DNA of 64,000 nucleotides from Spinacia oleracea (Eukaryota; Streptophyta; Magnoliopsida; Caryophyllales; Amaranthaceae), in contig NC_079491.1 of the NCBI RefSeq assembly GCF_020520425.1, positions 31,921,449-31,985,448 on the forward strand, in the 5' to 3' direction. Numbering within the stretch: the stretch's first letter is position 1; the number at the start of each line of letters is the position of its first letter. Made by a program: the position numbers and the translations under genes. This document shows positions 34,340 through 46,619 of this stretch, one piece after another. The notes under the pieces were generated by a model, which saw nothing but the letters and a program-made list of their open reading frames with translations, was not told the origin of the DNA and searched no databases.

Positions 34340-35395
34340 GTGTAATTGTGTATGTTTTCATTGTTTTGTAGGAGATGGAGACTGGAAGCACATAGGTTTT
34401 AAGGTTGCAATGCCAGGTGCATATGAAATTTTATCTGTAAGTTGATTACTTTTTGGTTTTCTTAATCTATGAAATTGATGTTTATATACTTGGCACCCCA
34501 AGTCCTAAAAAAGCAAACATTAAAAAAAAGGTTTATATATAGTTCCGGAAATATCGCACCATTTGTTTTTTACATTGTTCATACTACGACTTTGACAATT
34601 TTTTGTGATTTGTACGTAACGAAATTTTTGTCATGTGGGGTTATTTTAGATTCATATCGATGTATATTTTCTAAATATTAATTTTTTATAATTTTTAATT
34701 GCACACAATTTGAGATATTAAGAGTCAAAGTAATGTTTAAATAAGTAAAAGTCAACCATGGTGCGATATTTCCGGAACAGATGAAGTATATATTTATGGG
34801 TGTGAATTGAGCAGAGTGATGAAATGGTTATCGGGAGACAAGCTGGGAAAGCAGATATAGTCATCCCTGTTGCCACAGGTACGTATAAGATAATAGATAT
34901 AAGTCTCCCATTAATTAATTAATAAGAATATTTTATTTTTGGTAAATTTGGTTGTGATATGGAATGAAGAAATAAAAAGATAGTAATGGAAAATAATAAA
35001 ATTGGTTGTGCAGTTTCAGGGATGCATGCTAGAATTCAGAACAAACAAGGGAGTTTATTAATCAGTGACTTAGATAGCACAAATGGGACTTACATCAATG
35101 AAACAAGAGTAGTACCCGGTACCAAGGCCGTTGTACCCCCCGGAAGCTTACTCACATTTGGTAATCCAATATAATCTTATAATCTTATATCCATCTATTT
35201 CAATGTCCCTAGTTAATATCAACTAATTAATGTAACTTACAATCAAAATCAACTATTGTTAAAACATTTTTGGCAGGGGACAACCATCTTGCAATATTTC
35301 GGGTTTCGAAGATTGAGAAAACTGTAAGCAATGAACCAGAAGAATCTCAAGAGAAAACAGAAATTGAAACCACAGAGGTGGCTCCTCAACCTTAA
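33649..35395 (+). CDS. FHA-domain protein, probably plastid-targeted, five exons
   Basis: Exons 33,649-33,934, 34,372-34,436, 34,815-34,878, 35,014-35,160 and 35,277-35,395. All introns are GT-AG and the phases agree, giving 226 residues. The Ser/Cys-rich N-terminus (ERSCCSPSSSISPTILQC) looks like a transit peptide. The FHA domain spans about residues 95-190: WLLEPVGDGDWKHIG, MVIGRQAGKADIVIP (Gly-Arg of the phosphate-binding loop), VSGMHARIQ (Ser and His), LDSTNGTYIN (Asn) and GSLLTFGDNHLAIFRV. The tail is acidic (EPEESQEKTEIETTEVAPQP). From family knowledge, FHA domains bind phosphothreonine; this resembles the At2g21530 type. Introns 1 and 2 carry MITEs. Function beyond phosphopeptide binding is unknown. 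Confidence 0.85.
34022..34281. mobile_element. Stowaway-type MITE in FHA-gene intron 1
   Basis: Ends CTCCCTCTATCCCTTAATAC and ATTAAGGGACGGAGGGAAG, with TA flanks at 34,020-34,021 and 34,282-34,283. It shares its ends with the 3.7-kb and 32.9-kb copies but has a different core. Confidence 0.8.
34301..34342 (+). repeat. (TATGTG)n microsatellite in FHA-gene intron 1
   Basis: About seven units of TATGTG lie about 30-70 bp upstream of the exon 2 acceptor. Length changes here could affect splicing. Confidence 0.9.
34541..34787. mobile_element. MITE in FHA-gene intron 2
   Basis: Ends AGTTCCGGAAATATCGCACC and GGTGCGATATTTCCGGAACA are inverted. The left end lacks the last few bases seen on the right (GATGAAG before TATA). 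Probably a decayed Stowaway-type copy. Confidence 0.65.
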
Positions 35396-35552
35396 AACTG
35401 CATAACAAATGATTCCCTGCTACTCCACTTTGCATTTCGGAATTTTGTTATCAAATTTCTTACATGTACCCGCATAATAAGCTCACCCGTAATGGCTGCT
35501 ATATCTCTTCTACATTTTTTTATATAATAAAATACGGTATTGACAAACTTTT

Positions 35553-35776
35553 ATGTAGGGCGGTCTTACACGAAAGACTACCTTGGTGTCATATAAGTTA
35601 AAGAATAAAATCAATTAGTTAAGCACTGCAACTAATTAGTTAAGCACTAAAACCAATTAGTTAAACAATGAAACTAATAAGTTAACAACTAAAACTAATT
35701 AGTTAAGAAATTAAACCAATTAGTTAAGCACTCAAAATGATCTTTCCGGTAAGGCGGTCTTACACAAAAATTACCG
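35553..35776. mobile_element. MITE with AAGACCGCCTT ends, just downstream of the FHA gene
   Basis: Inverse-oriented relative of 31,983-32,207: ends AACTTTTATGTAGGGCGGTC and reversed AATTTTTGTGTAAGACCGCC, with an internal row of AATTAGTTAAGCACT units. Confidence 0.7.
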
Positions 35777-36311
35777 GTATTTTTTTAAAAAATTCTCATA
35801 CCTCTATCAAATTGTTAAAGAATACTCATAGTAATTATTAATATCATCCTAAGGTAAAATATTCCAATGCAAAATTCAAAGTTAAGCCTCCCATCAATAA
35901 CTTTCCCAAGTCAAATGTCAAATTTAATTACTTGTATTATGTACAGAGTACTTTGTAATACTTATTTCTTTATATTTGAATCTTTATTATCCAGCATAGT
36001 CAATCTTTGAACTCCACCGTCAAAAAAAAAAGCAAAAAAAATCTTTGAACTTATCAAGGGGTACTATATACGTCAAAAACATAGGAGGCGTGCCAAAAAA
36101 TGTTGGTATTCATCCAAATCTATGATACATGAGTGTATTTAAAAGTTAGACCGTCAATGTGTTACAAATTTATAAAAATGTTGTCCGAATTTATAAAAAG
36201 ATTATTCGAAATGTAGGTTCGATCAGACTATTTAGTCCGGGCTTCATGTCAAAAATAAAGCCCATAAAATCCATGTTCTTTGGGCTTGATTTGAAATTCC
36301 GCAAATTTTTG

Positions 36312-37934
36312 GCTATACCCGGGTACAGCCAAAGCTGGCTGTACCCCCATCCAAAACGATGTCGTTTTGTGTTGTTTAAAATGAACATTAATATACTGGT
36401 ACAAAAATGAACATTTACTATTTCGAAAATGAACATTTATTTATTTATTTGGAATGAACATTTACTATTTTGGAAATGAACATTTATTTATTTATTTGGA
36501 AATAAACTACAAAAATGAGCATTTACTATTTCGGAAATGAACATTTATTTATTTATTTGGAATGAACATTTACTATTTTGGATATGAACATTTATGTATT
36601 TATTTGGAAATAAACAATATAGGCGCTTGTAAAAACATAAAAGACCAATGAAGTGAACAATTTCATTATGAACATTAACCATATATTTATTGTGAACAAA
36701 CAAATAAACAAGAAAGAACAAATAATTCAACAAAAAAGAACAAACAATATAAAAAAGAACATAAAATTCCAGAAAAAAGAACAACTAAAACAACAATTAT
36801 GAACAATTTTATGATGAATTTTAAAACCAACATGAAAGAACAAACAATAAAACAAGAAAGAACAAATACCGGTACAAAAATGAACATTTACTATTTCGAA
36901 AATGAACGTTTATTTATTTATTTGGAATGAACATTTACTATTTTGGAAATGAACATTTATTTATTTATTTGGAAATACACTACAAAAATGAGCATTTACT
37001 ATTTCGGAAATGAACATTTACTATTTCGGAAAAGAATATTTATTTATTTATTTGTAATGAACATTTACTATTTTGGAAATGAACATTTATTTATTTATTT
37101 AGAAATAAACAATATAGGCGCTTGTAAAAACATAAAAGACCAATGAAGTGAACAATTTCATTATGAACATTAACCATATATTTATTGTGAACAAACAAAT
37201 AATTCAACAAAAAAGAACAAACAATATAAAAAAGAACATAAAATTTCAGAAAAAAGAACAAACAATACAACAATTATGAACAATTTTATGATGAATTTTA
37301 AAGCCAACATGAAAGAACAAACAATACAACAAGAAAGAACAAACAATAAAGCAAATAATTATTATGAACAAACAAATAAACAAGAAAGAACAAATAATTC
37401 AACAAAAAGAACAAACAATATAAAAAAGAACATAAAATTCCAGAAAAAAGAACAAACAATACAACAATTATGAACAATTTTATGATGAATTTTAAAGCCA
37501 GCATGAAAGAACAAACAATACAACAATAAGTTTGATGAATGAATTTAAAAAACAACAAGAAATAGCAAACAGTACAACAAGAAAGAACAAACAATACAAA
37601 AAGAAAGAATAAAAGATTAATGAAGAATTTAATTATGAACATTAACCATATGATTATTATAAACAAACAAATAAACAAGAAAGAACAAACAATATAAAAA
37701 AGAACATAAAATTCCAGAAGAAATAACAAAAAATACAACAATTATGAAAATTTGATGATAAATTTAAAAAACAACATGAAAGAACAAACAATACAACAAG
37801 AAAGAACAATCAGTACAATAAGAATGAACAAATAGTACAATAAAAAAGAACAAACAGTCGACAAGAATGAACAAACAATATGAGCGCGTCGTTTTTGGGG
37901 GGTATAGCCAGAGCTGGCTGTACCCGGGTACAGC
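36312..37934. mobile_element. TIR element filled with GAACA-rich tandem repeats
   Basis: Ends are inverted over about 45 bp: left GCTATACCCGGGTACAGCC then CTGGCTGTACCCCCATCC; reversed right GCTGTACCCGGGTACAGCC then CTGGCTATACCCCCC. The core (about 36,380-37,900) repeats units such as ATGAACATTTACTATTTTGG and AAGAACAAACAATACAACAA, in blocks of about 0.3-0.5 kb. No transposase. ORFs here are low-complexity artefacts. Superfamily not assigned; no TSD found. Confidence 0.65.
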
Positions 37935-38027
37935 AGTCAGCAATTATTGAAATTCATACCAAGATGAATTGGATACATTGGCCCAAAATTGTGCCAAGCC
38001 TCACCAAACTTTTTTTTTACTAACTCT

Positions 38028-38469
38028 TGAATAGTCATATCCTACTATGATTATCCTAATACTTAAGTGTTTGGATTTTCCTAAAAGACTAAGAATTTAG
38101 GATAAACTTAAATCATAAATCTAAGGGTTTTAGTAATCCTAATTCTAGTAGGATATGACTATTATATTCTCCTATAAATATGTGATACATGATCATAAAT
38201 TTGCACACAACTTGAATTCAACAAATTCAATATTATTGCCTATCACTTATAGTGAGTTCCCGAGTGCATACACATGTGATGTGGACTATCTATGAAAAAG
38301 GGCGACATTTGGAGCTCCATACTTGTTCTTGTTCGGTTCAGAAAGCAGCTAGGAAAGGCACGCATCACATACTATGTATACTAAATTATGCTAATTGATT
38401 ATGTGACAATTAATTTGGATTCTGGCTATTTATGGTTTTTCCGCATGTCAATTAGATTGTTCATAACAT
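38028..38469 (+). repeat. 5' LTR of the first copia element
   Basis: Begins TGAATAGTCATATCC and ends TTCATAACA just before the primer site. The first about 130 bp is bounded by the inverse pair AGTCATATCCTACTA and TAGTAGGATATGACT. Confidence 0.55.
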
Positions 38470-38845
38470 AATAGTGGTATCACGAGCCTCTAATTAATTT
38501 CTTAACCAATTACGTTAACATGGATTAAATTTTATAAATTTGCAAAGAATTGAAGGGGTGAATTAATTTGGTGTAATTAATGGCAAATTCATGCGATTAT
38601 TTAATTATATGTTCACATGATTTCGGCAATTTTGTCAATATTGATCGAAATCTTATGTTTTTATATTATATTCCGCATGTAAAAGGCGTTTTAAAATGCT
38701 CAAATTCGAAGCCTAACTATGAATTTTTTGAGGTTTTAGTTTTTTGGGATGCAAAATTTGTAATTTTTATGATGTACCTAGTTTTTGTTTAAATATGGTC
38801 CGCGTACCATCAATTTGTTGTAATTAGTTTATTTATTGCAAGTCC

Positions 38846-39151
38846 TATTTGATGAAAATGGTGCTTCCCATGGTGAAATTCAAGAACAGAGTTTCCAATC
38901 CATTTTCAAGACGGAGTTTGAAGTTGAAGCTTCAAGATGAAGTCGGGTCATACTAGATCAGTGATCACAATTAATCTTATGCATGTTTTAAGATATTTAT
39001 TGTTTTAAATACGTCTTGATATTATGCATGAGATTGTGGCTCAATTATGTTCCATGACTAAGGATTTTTGTTCACTTGAATCTAACCAACATAGTAAAAG
39101 CCTTATGTTCCAAAGTGCAAAATTGAGTTAAAAGGTGTCATTCCAAATAAC
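38846..39151 (+). repeat. Direct repeat, copy 1 (about 300 bp)
   Basis: Nearly identical to 40,084-40,382, from TATTTGATGAAAATGGTGC to GTGTCATTCCAAATAAC. Copy 1 has a small extra piece (AGTGATC) absent from copy 2. Confidence 0.85.
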
Positions 39152-40083
39152 TGAAGGAAATATGTGCTTCACCCAAGGTGCATTAAGTCTAAGGAAATAT
39201 GTTCAGATTAATTGCGAACAATTAATTCAGTGAGATCAAGTGATCGGAACAACTAGCTGGAGCAATGCTTCCGATCAGTGAGTTCTAATGGAAATTAAAC
39301 TCACAGCTTACTCTTGACTGAACCTACAAGGTCACACCAATGACACTTAACAGATCACCGGATTAAATGAATCGGAAATTCATTTAATAGCTTTTCGGGA
39401 ATTAGTTGGAAAACGTATTATACGATACGACCTTGCATCGGAATCGTATATCGTATCGCGAATATTCGTAAGCTAGGCGAAACGAATAATATGCATGACT
39501 ATGGTATTTTTTGTTCTTTATGTTTAATATTTTGCACGCGATTTAATTACTAATTAATGTGTATTGAGATTTCTCAATTTTTTGTGTGTTTAAACATGGC
39601 AAATTACATTTTTTTTAATGTTTTTACTTTTATAAAAAAATCCAACATTAGGAAAATGAAAAAGATTTAATGCCCCAATGGAAAATTGTGAGAGATTAAA
39701 TGCTATAATGAATTTAATTGATTAAAATAATCCTAAGACATAAATTTTAATAGAATATTAAAGTATTTATGTGATAATATATAAAAAAAATTCTCAATGT
39801 AAAAAGTTAAATAGGAGACCCAATAAGTAAAGAAAAAAAAGGGAAGTAGGGACTAGGGAATACCTTTGAGTAAATGTCGTAATCTATGGAAAACCAAGCC
39901 CAAAATTAGCACTTTCAAAGCTACCTAAATGTATCAGTGTATCTGTGTATGTCCTTTATTTTTTTCGACGGAGTAATGTATTAGCCCTAACTTTTGAAAC
40001 AGCACAAGCGTGTACCAAAAACTAGGAGTAACATGTATTGTAGATTTGTAATTGTAGGCTATCTAGTAACATGTAACGTGTCA

Positions 40084-40382
40084 TATTTGATGAAAATGGT
40101 GCGTCCCATGGTGAAATTCAAGAACGGAGTTTCCAATTCATTTTCAAGACGGATTTTAAAGTTGAAGCTTCAAGATGAAGTCGGGCCATACTAGATCACA
40201 ATTAATCTTATGCATGTTTTAAGATATTTATTGCTTTGAATACGTCTTGATATTATGCATGAGATTGTGGCTCAATTATGTTGCATGACTAAGGATTTTT
40301 GTTCACTTAAATCTAACCAACATAGTAAAAGCCTTATGTTCCAAAGTGCAAAATTGAGTTAAAAGGTGTCATTCCAAATAAC
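40084..40382 (+). repeat. Direct repeat, copy 2 (about 300 bp)
   Basis: See 38,846-39,151. The 0.9 kb between the copies has no coding signal and looks like inserted or rearranged sequence in the copia leader. Confidence 0.85.
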
Positions 40383-40849
40383 ACTTATTCTCACCTTTAA
40401 ATCAACTAGTACTCCGTAATAGTTTTCCGCCATAGCGAGGTGTTACTTTTTGATTTCAAAGGGGTAAGGTACTCATTAGTTATGAGTACTTGTTGATTTT
40501 GGTTGAGCTCAACGATATAAGTAAGGAGTCCTTTTATGTTGGGCAAATGTGATAGGTTTTCCTAATAAAGTTCTTAGATGTACCTATCAATCAAGAGTAG
40601 TTTATAGACTATTAGCAACATATTTGCTTACCTAAATTACTTTAGAATTAAGTCAAATACATAATGTGCTTAATTCTTTAATGATTTTGAGGATCTTGGA
40701 TTCATTTTATTCACACCTGACGAAACACATAAACTTGAATAAAATGCTTAATAAATTTTGAGTTATGCATGTTTGCTAGAATTTAAATTTATCAAGAGCA
40801 TGTATGATTGGTTATTATTTGTTTATTCTTTTAAATTGTAGTTTTAATT

Positions 40850-42205
40850 ATGACAAACAACAATTTATTGAACATTCGATCAATTCTCGATAAGGAGAAG
40901 TTGAACGGGAAAAACTTCCTTGACTGGCAAAGGAACTTGTAAATAGTTCTTATACAGGAAGGAAAGGAGTATGTCCTAAATGAGGCGATGTCCGAAGCCG
41001 CTAACGACGGGGTCACTAAGACTGCCCTCAATCGTTGGATTGAAGCCAACAAGGATGTGAAATGTCTAATGCTTGCTACTATGGGTGCAGATCTACATAA
41101 AACGTTCATCAACTCAGGTGCTTTCACAATCATCAGTGAGTTGAAGAACATGTTCCAAGATCTGGCTAGAGTCGAAAGATTCGAGACCCATAGGGAAATT
41201 CTTGACACCAAACTCAAGAAGGGCGATCCCGTAAGTCCACATGTTCTCAAGATGATTTAATTAATTGAGAACATGAGTAGGCTGGATCAACAATTCTCTC
41301 AAGAAATGGCTGGAGACACCATCCTCCATTCTCTTCATAGCGGGTATGATCAGTTCAAACTGAACTACAACATGAATAGTCTGGACAATTAAAACGCTCA
41401 CGAGCTTCACAGTATGCTTAAAACCGCTGAATAGACGATCAGAAGTGATAAGCAAGATATGCTTATGGTGCGTGGGGGAAAGTTCAAGAAATTTGGTAAG
41501 AAGAGGAATGCTAAGAAAGGTGGCAAGAAAGTCAGCCCATCTAAGCAAAGTGGCAGCACCAATTCTGAAAAGAAGAAAGCTAGCCAACCCACATCTGAAT
41601 CTGAATACTTCTACTGTAAGAAGAAGGAGCATTGGAAGAGGGATTGCTTGAAGCATAAGGAAGATCAGAAGAACGGATCTGTCGTTCCATCTTCAGGTAT
41701 TTTCATTATAGACTGTAAACTTTCTTTTTCAACTTCTTGGGTATTAGATACAGGTTGTGACTCACACTTATTCTCCAACCACATGGACTAAGAAGAAGTA
41801 GAAAGCTAAGAAAGGGAGAAGTCGACCTACGAGTGGAAAATAGAGCAAGGATTGCTGCCTTAGCTGTAGGCACTTATTATTTTACGTCGCCCTCCGGGCT
41901 AGTTTTGGAACTGGAAGAATGTTTTCATGCTCCAAGTATTACTAAAAACATCATTTTTGTTTCTTGCTAGGATGTTAAGGGATTTAATTTTGAAATAAAA
42001 GACAATAGTTGCTCGTTTTTTTTAAAGAGATGTTTTATGGATCTGCTACATTAGTCAATGGACTTATGTGCTAGATCACGACAAACAAGTTTATAACACA
42101 AATAATAAAAAGGCCAAAAAAAATGATTCATATCTCACTTATCTGTGGCATTGTCGATTAGACCGTATTAACATGAAACACATGGAAAAGCTTCAGAAAG
42201 AAGTA
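40850..42205 (+). pseudogene. copia gag-protease-integrase start, broken
   Basis: Starts MTNNNLLNIRSILDKEKLNG, a typical copia Gag N-terminus, followed by the UBN2-type domain (LDTKLKKGDPVSPHVLKMI). The zinc knuckle reads YFYCKKKEHWKRDC, with the first Cys replaced by Tyr. The protease site SWVLDTGCDSHLF is at about 41,735. A GAG-pre-integrase piece (YLWHCRLDRINMKHMEKLQK) is at about 42,140. Several stops (after RNL, after LKMI, and others) inactivate it. Confidence 0.85.
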
Positions 42206-42303
42206 AATATTATTAATAATTCTTAATTAATAATTAATAATTAATAACTAAATAATAAATAACTAAATGATTAATAATTAATAATTCGTAATTAATTACT
42301 AAA

Positions 42304-42459
42304 TGTTATAAATATATTGTATTGTGGATGCCCATTATACCCTTGACATCCTTATCCTATATAATGTACGTATGTGTACATATTATGTTAATGAGAATAA
42401 GATCATAACCGTCAGAATCTCTCTTCCCCTCTCTCCCTTTTCTCCCTAATTTCATAACA
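42304..42459 (+). repeat. Short LTR of the second copia element
   Basis: Begins TGTTATAAATATATTG and ends TTTCATAACA, followed by ACGTTATCAGCACC, the usual primer-site region of this copia type. About 156 bp, which is short for a copia LTR. Confidence 0.55.
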
Positions 42460-44220
42460 CGTTATCAGCACCAACCCTAACCAACTGAGTAATTGAGAAA
42501 TATTGGCAACCCGAAAATCGTTATTAAGGTATGTGTTTAATTGAATTTTGTTGCCGACAATCGTTATTAAGGTATGTGTTTAATTGAATTTGGGTATGAA
42601 ATTCTTGAAATACTTTGCCATGTTTGGACACATGTTATTTTAATATGCTCCAATTTTATTTTATGTCATGTTTTATGTGACGGTTTGATTTTCCTTTTAA
42701 TTTTATCTGTTTGATCAATCGTCGGTTTCTCCCCAAGATTATATCAGTGTTATTTTAATTGGTAATCAATGTTTTTCATGGTAAAAGAATATTTCAATGA
42801 TGATATACATTGTATAATGGTTTCTCATGTTGGGTCTGTTATTTCTCACTCCGTACAAGGTAATTATTTTGTCAAAGATATGTTCATGATAATAGGACTA
42901 ATATAATGTTATAGGCCCTGTTCGGCAAAACTAGCGGTAGCGGGTAGCTTTTAGCGGTTAAGTAGCGGGTAGCGATCAGAGTAGCGGGTAGCGGTCAACG
43001 AGTAGCGGGTAGAGGTTAGCTGTCAAGGTAGCGGTTGATAGTATGAGTGTTTGGCAAAAGTAGCGGTTGAAGTTACAAAAAATAATAAAAATAATATATT
43101 TACTTCAAAAATGAAAAAAATTCTATTCATTAACGTGATTAGTTTTAGGTAACCATGCTCAAATATCAAAGTAATGTAAGAAAGACTTCATACACATAAA
43201 AGTAAAATACTTACATTGTTTCTCTTAATAAATAAATAACGTCAAATCGATCTTGTTAAATATAGTTTAAAATAATTAAAAGTTTCTTTTAGCTTTTCAT
43301 AAATCATCAGCAATACGGTCACGGATAACCTTCATTTTAGTACAACTCTCTCCATTTTTCCCACTTGAAACGACATGAACATCAGGAAGCTCGAATGAGG
43401 GTATAAAATTTGGATAATCCTCTAACACTCGAAAAAGGGGATCATTTGGAGAATTTATTCTAATGTAGTTATGTAGTGCAAATGTAGCAACCATAATTTG
43501 TATTTGCGTCTCAATACTAAATTGTGGCATTTTAGTAAGTATCTTCCACCTCTGCTTCAAAACTTCGAAAGATCTCTCGATGCAACTTCGAAGAGACGAG
43601 TGCCATCTATTAAAAGTTTCTCGGTCATTTTTTGGAGGCACATACTCAAATTGTGACTTGTGATACCTTATTTTTGGATATGGTAGTAGATAACCTTTTC
43701 GATCTGGATACCTTTTATCAGCCAAGTAATACTGTAGACACCTACTTTTGTCCCCATTCCCGAAAGGGAAGGTTCAATGATGAAAATATAAATCTCCACT
43801 TGACAACGCATCTCCTATAAAATAACGAATCTCAATTCCCCTTTTCATTTCACCCGAAACCTGCTATTTATAGAAACCTGCTATTTATAACTATTTATGG
43901 AAACCTGCTAAAAATAGCAACTGCTGTAATCGGTAATTGTTAAAAGTGGCAAGTCATAAAAGATAGAAACCTGTCTGAATTAGGTGTTGCACTCCAACAT
44001 AAATCCTAAATGAGATAGAAATTGCGAATGAATCCTATTCCTAATATGATTCGAAAGTAAGAGTCACGTATTAATTAAAATCCTAACGAGCCTAGAGTTC
44101 GTAACGGGCCCAGACGCATCCCGTCACAAGGTTAATACGCACTAAAAGACTCAATTAAATCTCAAATACTCCGGATTCTAGGAATCCGAATCTGACTAAG
44201 AAAAAAGGCCCAGATCCTAT

Positions 44221-44279
44221 TTTCAACGCCTGGTTCTGGGCGCCGAAATCTTCGGCGCCCAGGCCTGGGCGCTGAAAAT
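44221..44279. repeat. GC double-palindrome module 1 (5' LTR, U3)
   Basis: Two back-to-back dyads: AACGCCTGGTTCTGGGCGCC, then TTCGGCGCCCAGGCCTGGGC with GCTGAAAA. The module ends 73 bp upstream of the LTR TATA box. Confidence 0.9.
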
Positions 44280-44352
44280 ACCTGGTACGTGTTTTTTCCT
44301 AATTCCTCGTGGATTAGAGTTCTACAATTCTATCTTTCCACGAACTCTTTTC

Positions 44353-44360
44353 TATAAATA
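44353..44360 (+). promoter_or_regulatory. LTR TATA box
   Basis: TATAAATA within TCTATAAATAGGGCC; the matching site in the 3' LTR is at 54,755-54,762. Confidence 0.75.
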
Positions 44361-45221
44361 GGGCCTTAAGTTCGACGTGAAAAGGACACACAACACACAA
44401 TTATTATTCTGAGTATTGACTCTAAACCCCTAAGCCTAAGCCTCACGCTGCAAAACTGATCACGCGTTCTATCGCAATCGATCCATAAATCGAACAGAAC
44501 GTATCCTGTCCCATAATTTGAGATTCGTTAAATAAAAGGAGAAATAGCAAAGTCAAAGTGGTTAGTTTTCTGAGAAACGTGACGCACCTCTCAAGGGTGC
44601 GTCGTAATGTGTCCCTTTTCCATGGTTTAATTGCTTTCCTCGCCCTTTTATGAACTGTTAAACTAACTAAAATCTGATTGTTCGATCACGCTTAATAAAT
44701 ATGATATTTTTGGGAAAATGGATTATCATGCTAGGTCCCTTAAAACAATCTAAATCAGATAATCGCGCTCAATCTAGTACTATATGTTGCATATTATTAA
44801 AATCAAATCAGATTAGTTTAATAGTTAACGCATGTCCCTTCAATTATTTATGCTGAGCTAGTAAGGATATCCTGCCTCTGGAGTTATCGAAGAGAGAGTA
44901 CTCCTCTCGGTAGTTACAGTCCCCCGAACCCTCAATCTCTACCCTGCGGGTGTACGTTGAGCGATCCCCACCACCAGGGATCACAAGGGAACCTACGGCC
45001 GTCGTGGTCAAACATAATTGCACTCCCTTTATGTCACGATAACCGGGTTTTGTCAGTTTTTCTCATTGTCGTTAAAAACTGAATGGCGACTCTTATATTA
45101 CTAGTCAATTGGGTGTAAACTCACAGGAAATCCAATTACACTTGATTTGACAAAAAGAAGCGTCACACCCACGAGGGGCGAGGTCACGCATTAGCCTCGT
45201 GCTTTTTCGACCCCCTCACAG

Positions 45222-45239
45222 TGGCGACTCCACTGGGGA
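45222..45239 (+). promoter_or_regulatory. Primer-binding site
   Basis: TGGCGACTCCACTGGGGA starts two bases after the LTR end. It is of the Ogre/Tat type, usually matched to a tRNA-Arg; the tRNA identity is from family knowledge. Confidence 0.75.
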
Positions 45240-46018
45240 TAGTGAAGGAGATACTCGTGCTTGTAGGTAATCAAAATAGCCGAAGGGTGAAACGATCCTA
45301 CCCCGCGTTTATTTCCCCATCAAGTTGGGACGACCTGAAAATCAGCATATTAATGTGAACGGACAGAACTGCATAACGAATCTTGGCTCCCTTGGTGTTT
45401 CATCTCGGGAGTCGGGACTAAGGATACCCATCGCCAACCGGGGGGTGCATACGCTTCGAATGTTGTCCACTCGGCACTTTCGCTAGTAGTACACCCGTGC
45501 CAAACCCAATCGTTCGCTCATTAGGTCCCTCTCGCCTGCATGCCCCCTTGGCTTGCACTTGCGGGTTGGCCTCTTGAGCAAAATTCGTCTGTTGAAGACA
45601 CTACCTCGACCGGGGCATGTGTTGGATCTACGATAGAAGCGGTACCAAGCCAGGCGCAAATAACTACCCATTGAAGCCTATCATAAACTACATGACATAT
45701 TATTATTGCCTCATGATGGAATGTTAGTTATGTGTAGCGAAATATATGATTGTGTGTGACAAACTATCCTAGAAAAACCAACGACCTTAAAAAACTGCCC
45801 AAACATTCATAAACCAATTTGCCAAAGAGTTATACCGAAATACGTGTTCCGCAAACCCGAACGATCGCCACAAAAATAAGCGACGCTCGGGATGGCCTGA
45901 AAAGAATCCCACAAACGCTGCACGACGCGTAAAGGACGTTATTAGGAAAGCACGCAAAATCGAAGTCGCATAAACAAAAGTAGACGCGAACAGAAAACGA
46001 GAATCAGCCAGGGACGTA

Positions 46019-46075
46019 TTTTCAACGCCCCTGGCTGGGCGCCAGAATTTCTCACGCCCTACGCTGGGCGCTGAT
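46019..46075. repeat. GC double-palindrome module 2 (leader, upstream of gag)
   Basis: CAACGCCCCTGGCTGGGCGC then CACGCCCTACGCTGGGCGCT; the second dyad has decayed. It lies 0.55 kb before the gag start. Confidence 0.8.
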
Positions 46076-46619
46076 GTTGCTGCTTGGCCTTATGGTCAGG
46101 CGCAGCAGCCTCGGTGCCCGCGCAAAAGGAAAATACGTAGCAAAAAAACCGTTCGTAAAAAGAATTGCTACGAGGGCGTAAGAAAAGCACTCGATTCTAA
46201 AAAGCGACTCATAAAAAATAAATAACTCTTTGTGTCGTTGTTAGGCCTCCTACGACGACAATGCTCGGCACCAAAACCGAACATGCTAATAATTATGAAT
46301 GCCACACGGGCAAGTGTTTCGAAAATCCAAAGAATGACCAAAGAAAGAACTAAAAGTGTACCAACAAAAGAAAGAGTGAAAAACCAATAGAGAGAGTCGA
46401 AGTCTAGACTAAGTAATACTTGTAACTTTGGGACCTAAACTTTAGCTTATCTTATGCATAGGACTGGTCCTGCCACTTGGTGCCGATCAGGAAATCAACG
46501 GTTAGTGCGCCTCAAAGATACATCGCCAACACCAGGTTTAGTGACTCCAAGCTCCGTGCGTCATCCCTCATTTCAAGGATCTCCGCTTCCCCAATTAACC
46601 TCGATTCGCACCCTCAAAC

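Larger units (their letters stand above)
38028..42205 (+). mobile_element. Decayed Ty1-copia element, 5' part
   Basis: A 5' LTR (38,028-38,469) is followed by a tRNA-Met-type primer site (TGGTATCACGAGCC at 38,476). The gag-protease remnants lie 2.4 kb further on, at 40,850-42,205. No RT, RNase H or 3' LTR was found, so the copy is truncated. Confidence 0.65.
43733..45220 (+). repeat. 5' LTR, Ogre/Tat-like element
   Basis: 1,488 bp. Contains a GC palindrome module (44,221-44,279), a TATA box (44,353) and a CA-rich stretch after it, where transcription probably starts (CACACAACACACAATTATT). Confidence 0.9.

Noticed and set aside
34188-34391. ORF with Thr-His repeats
   Set aside because: It is the (TATGTG)n microsatellite in an FHA-gene intron read on the opposite strand.
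36545-37741. Several hydrophobic or Asn/Lys-rich ORFs
   Set aside because: Low-complexity translations of GAACA-type tandem repeats; no start context or domain.
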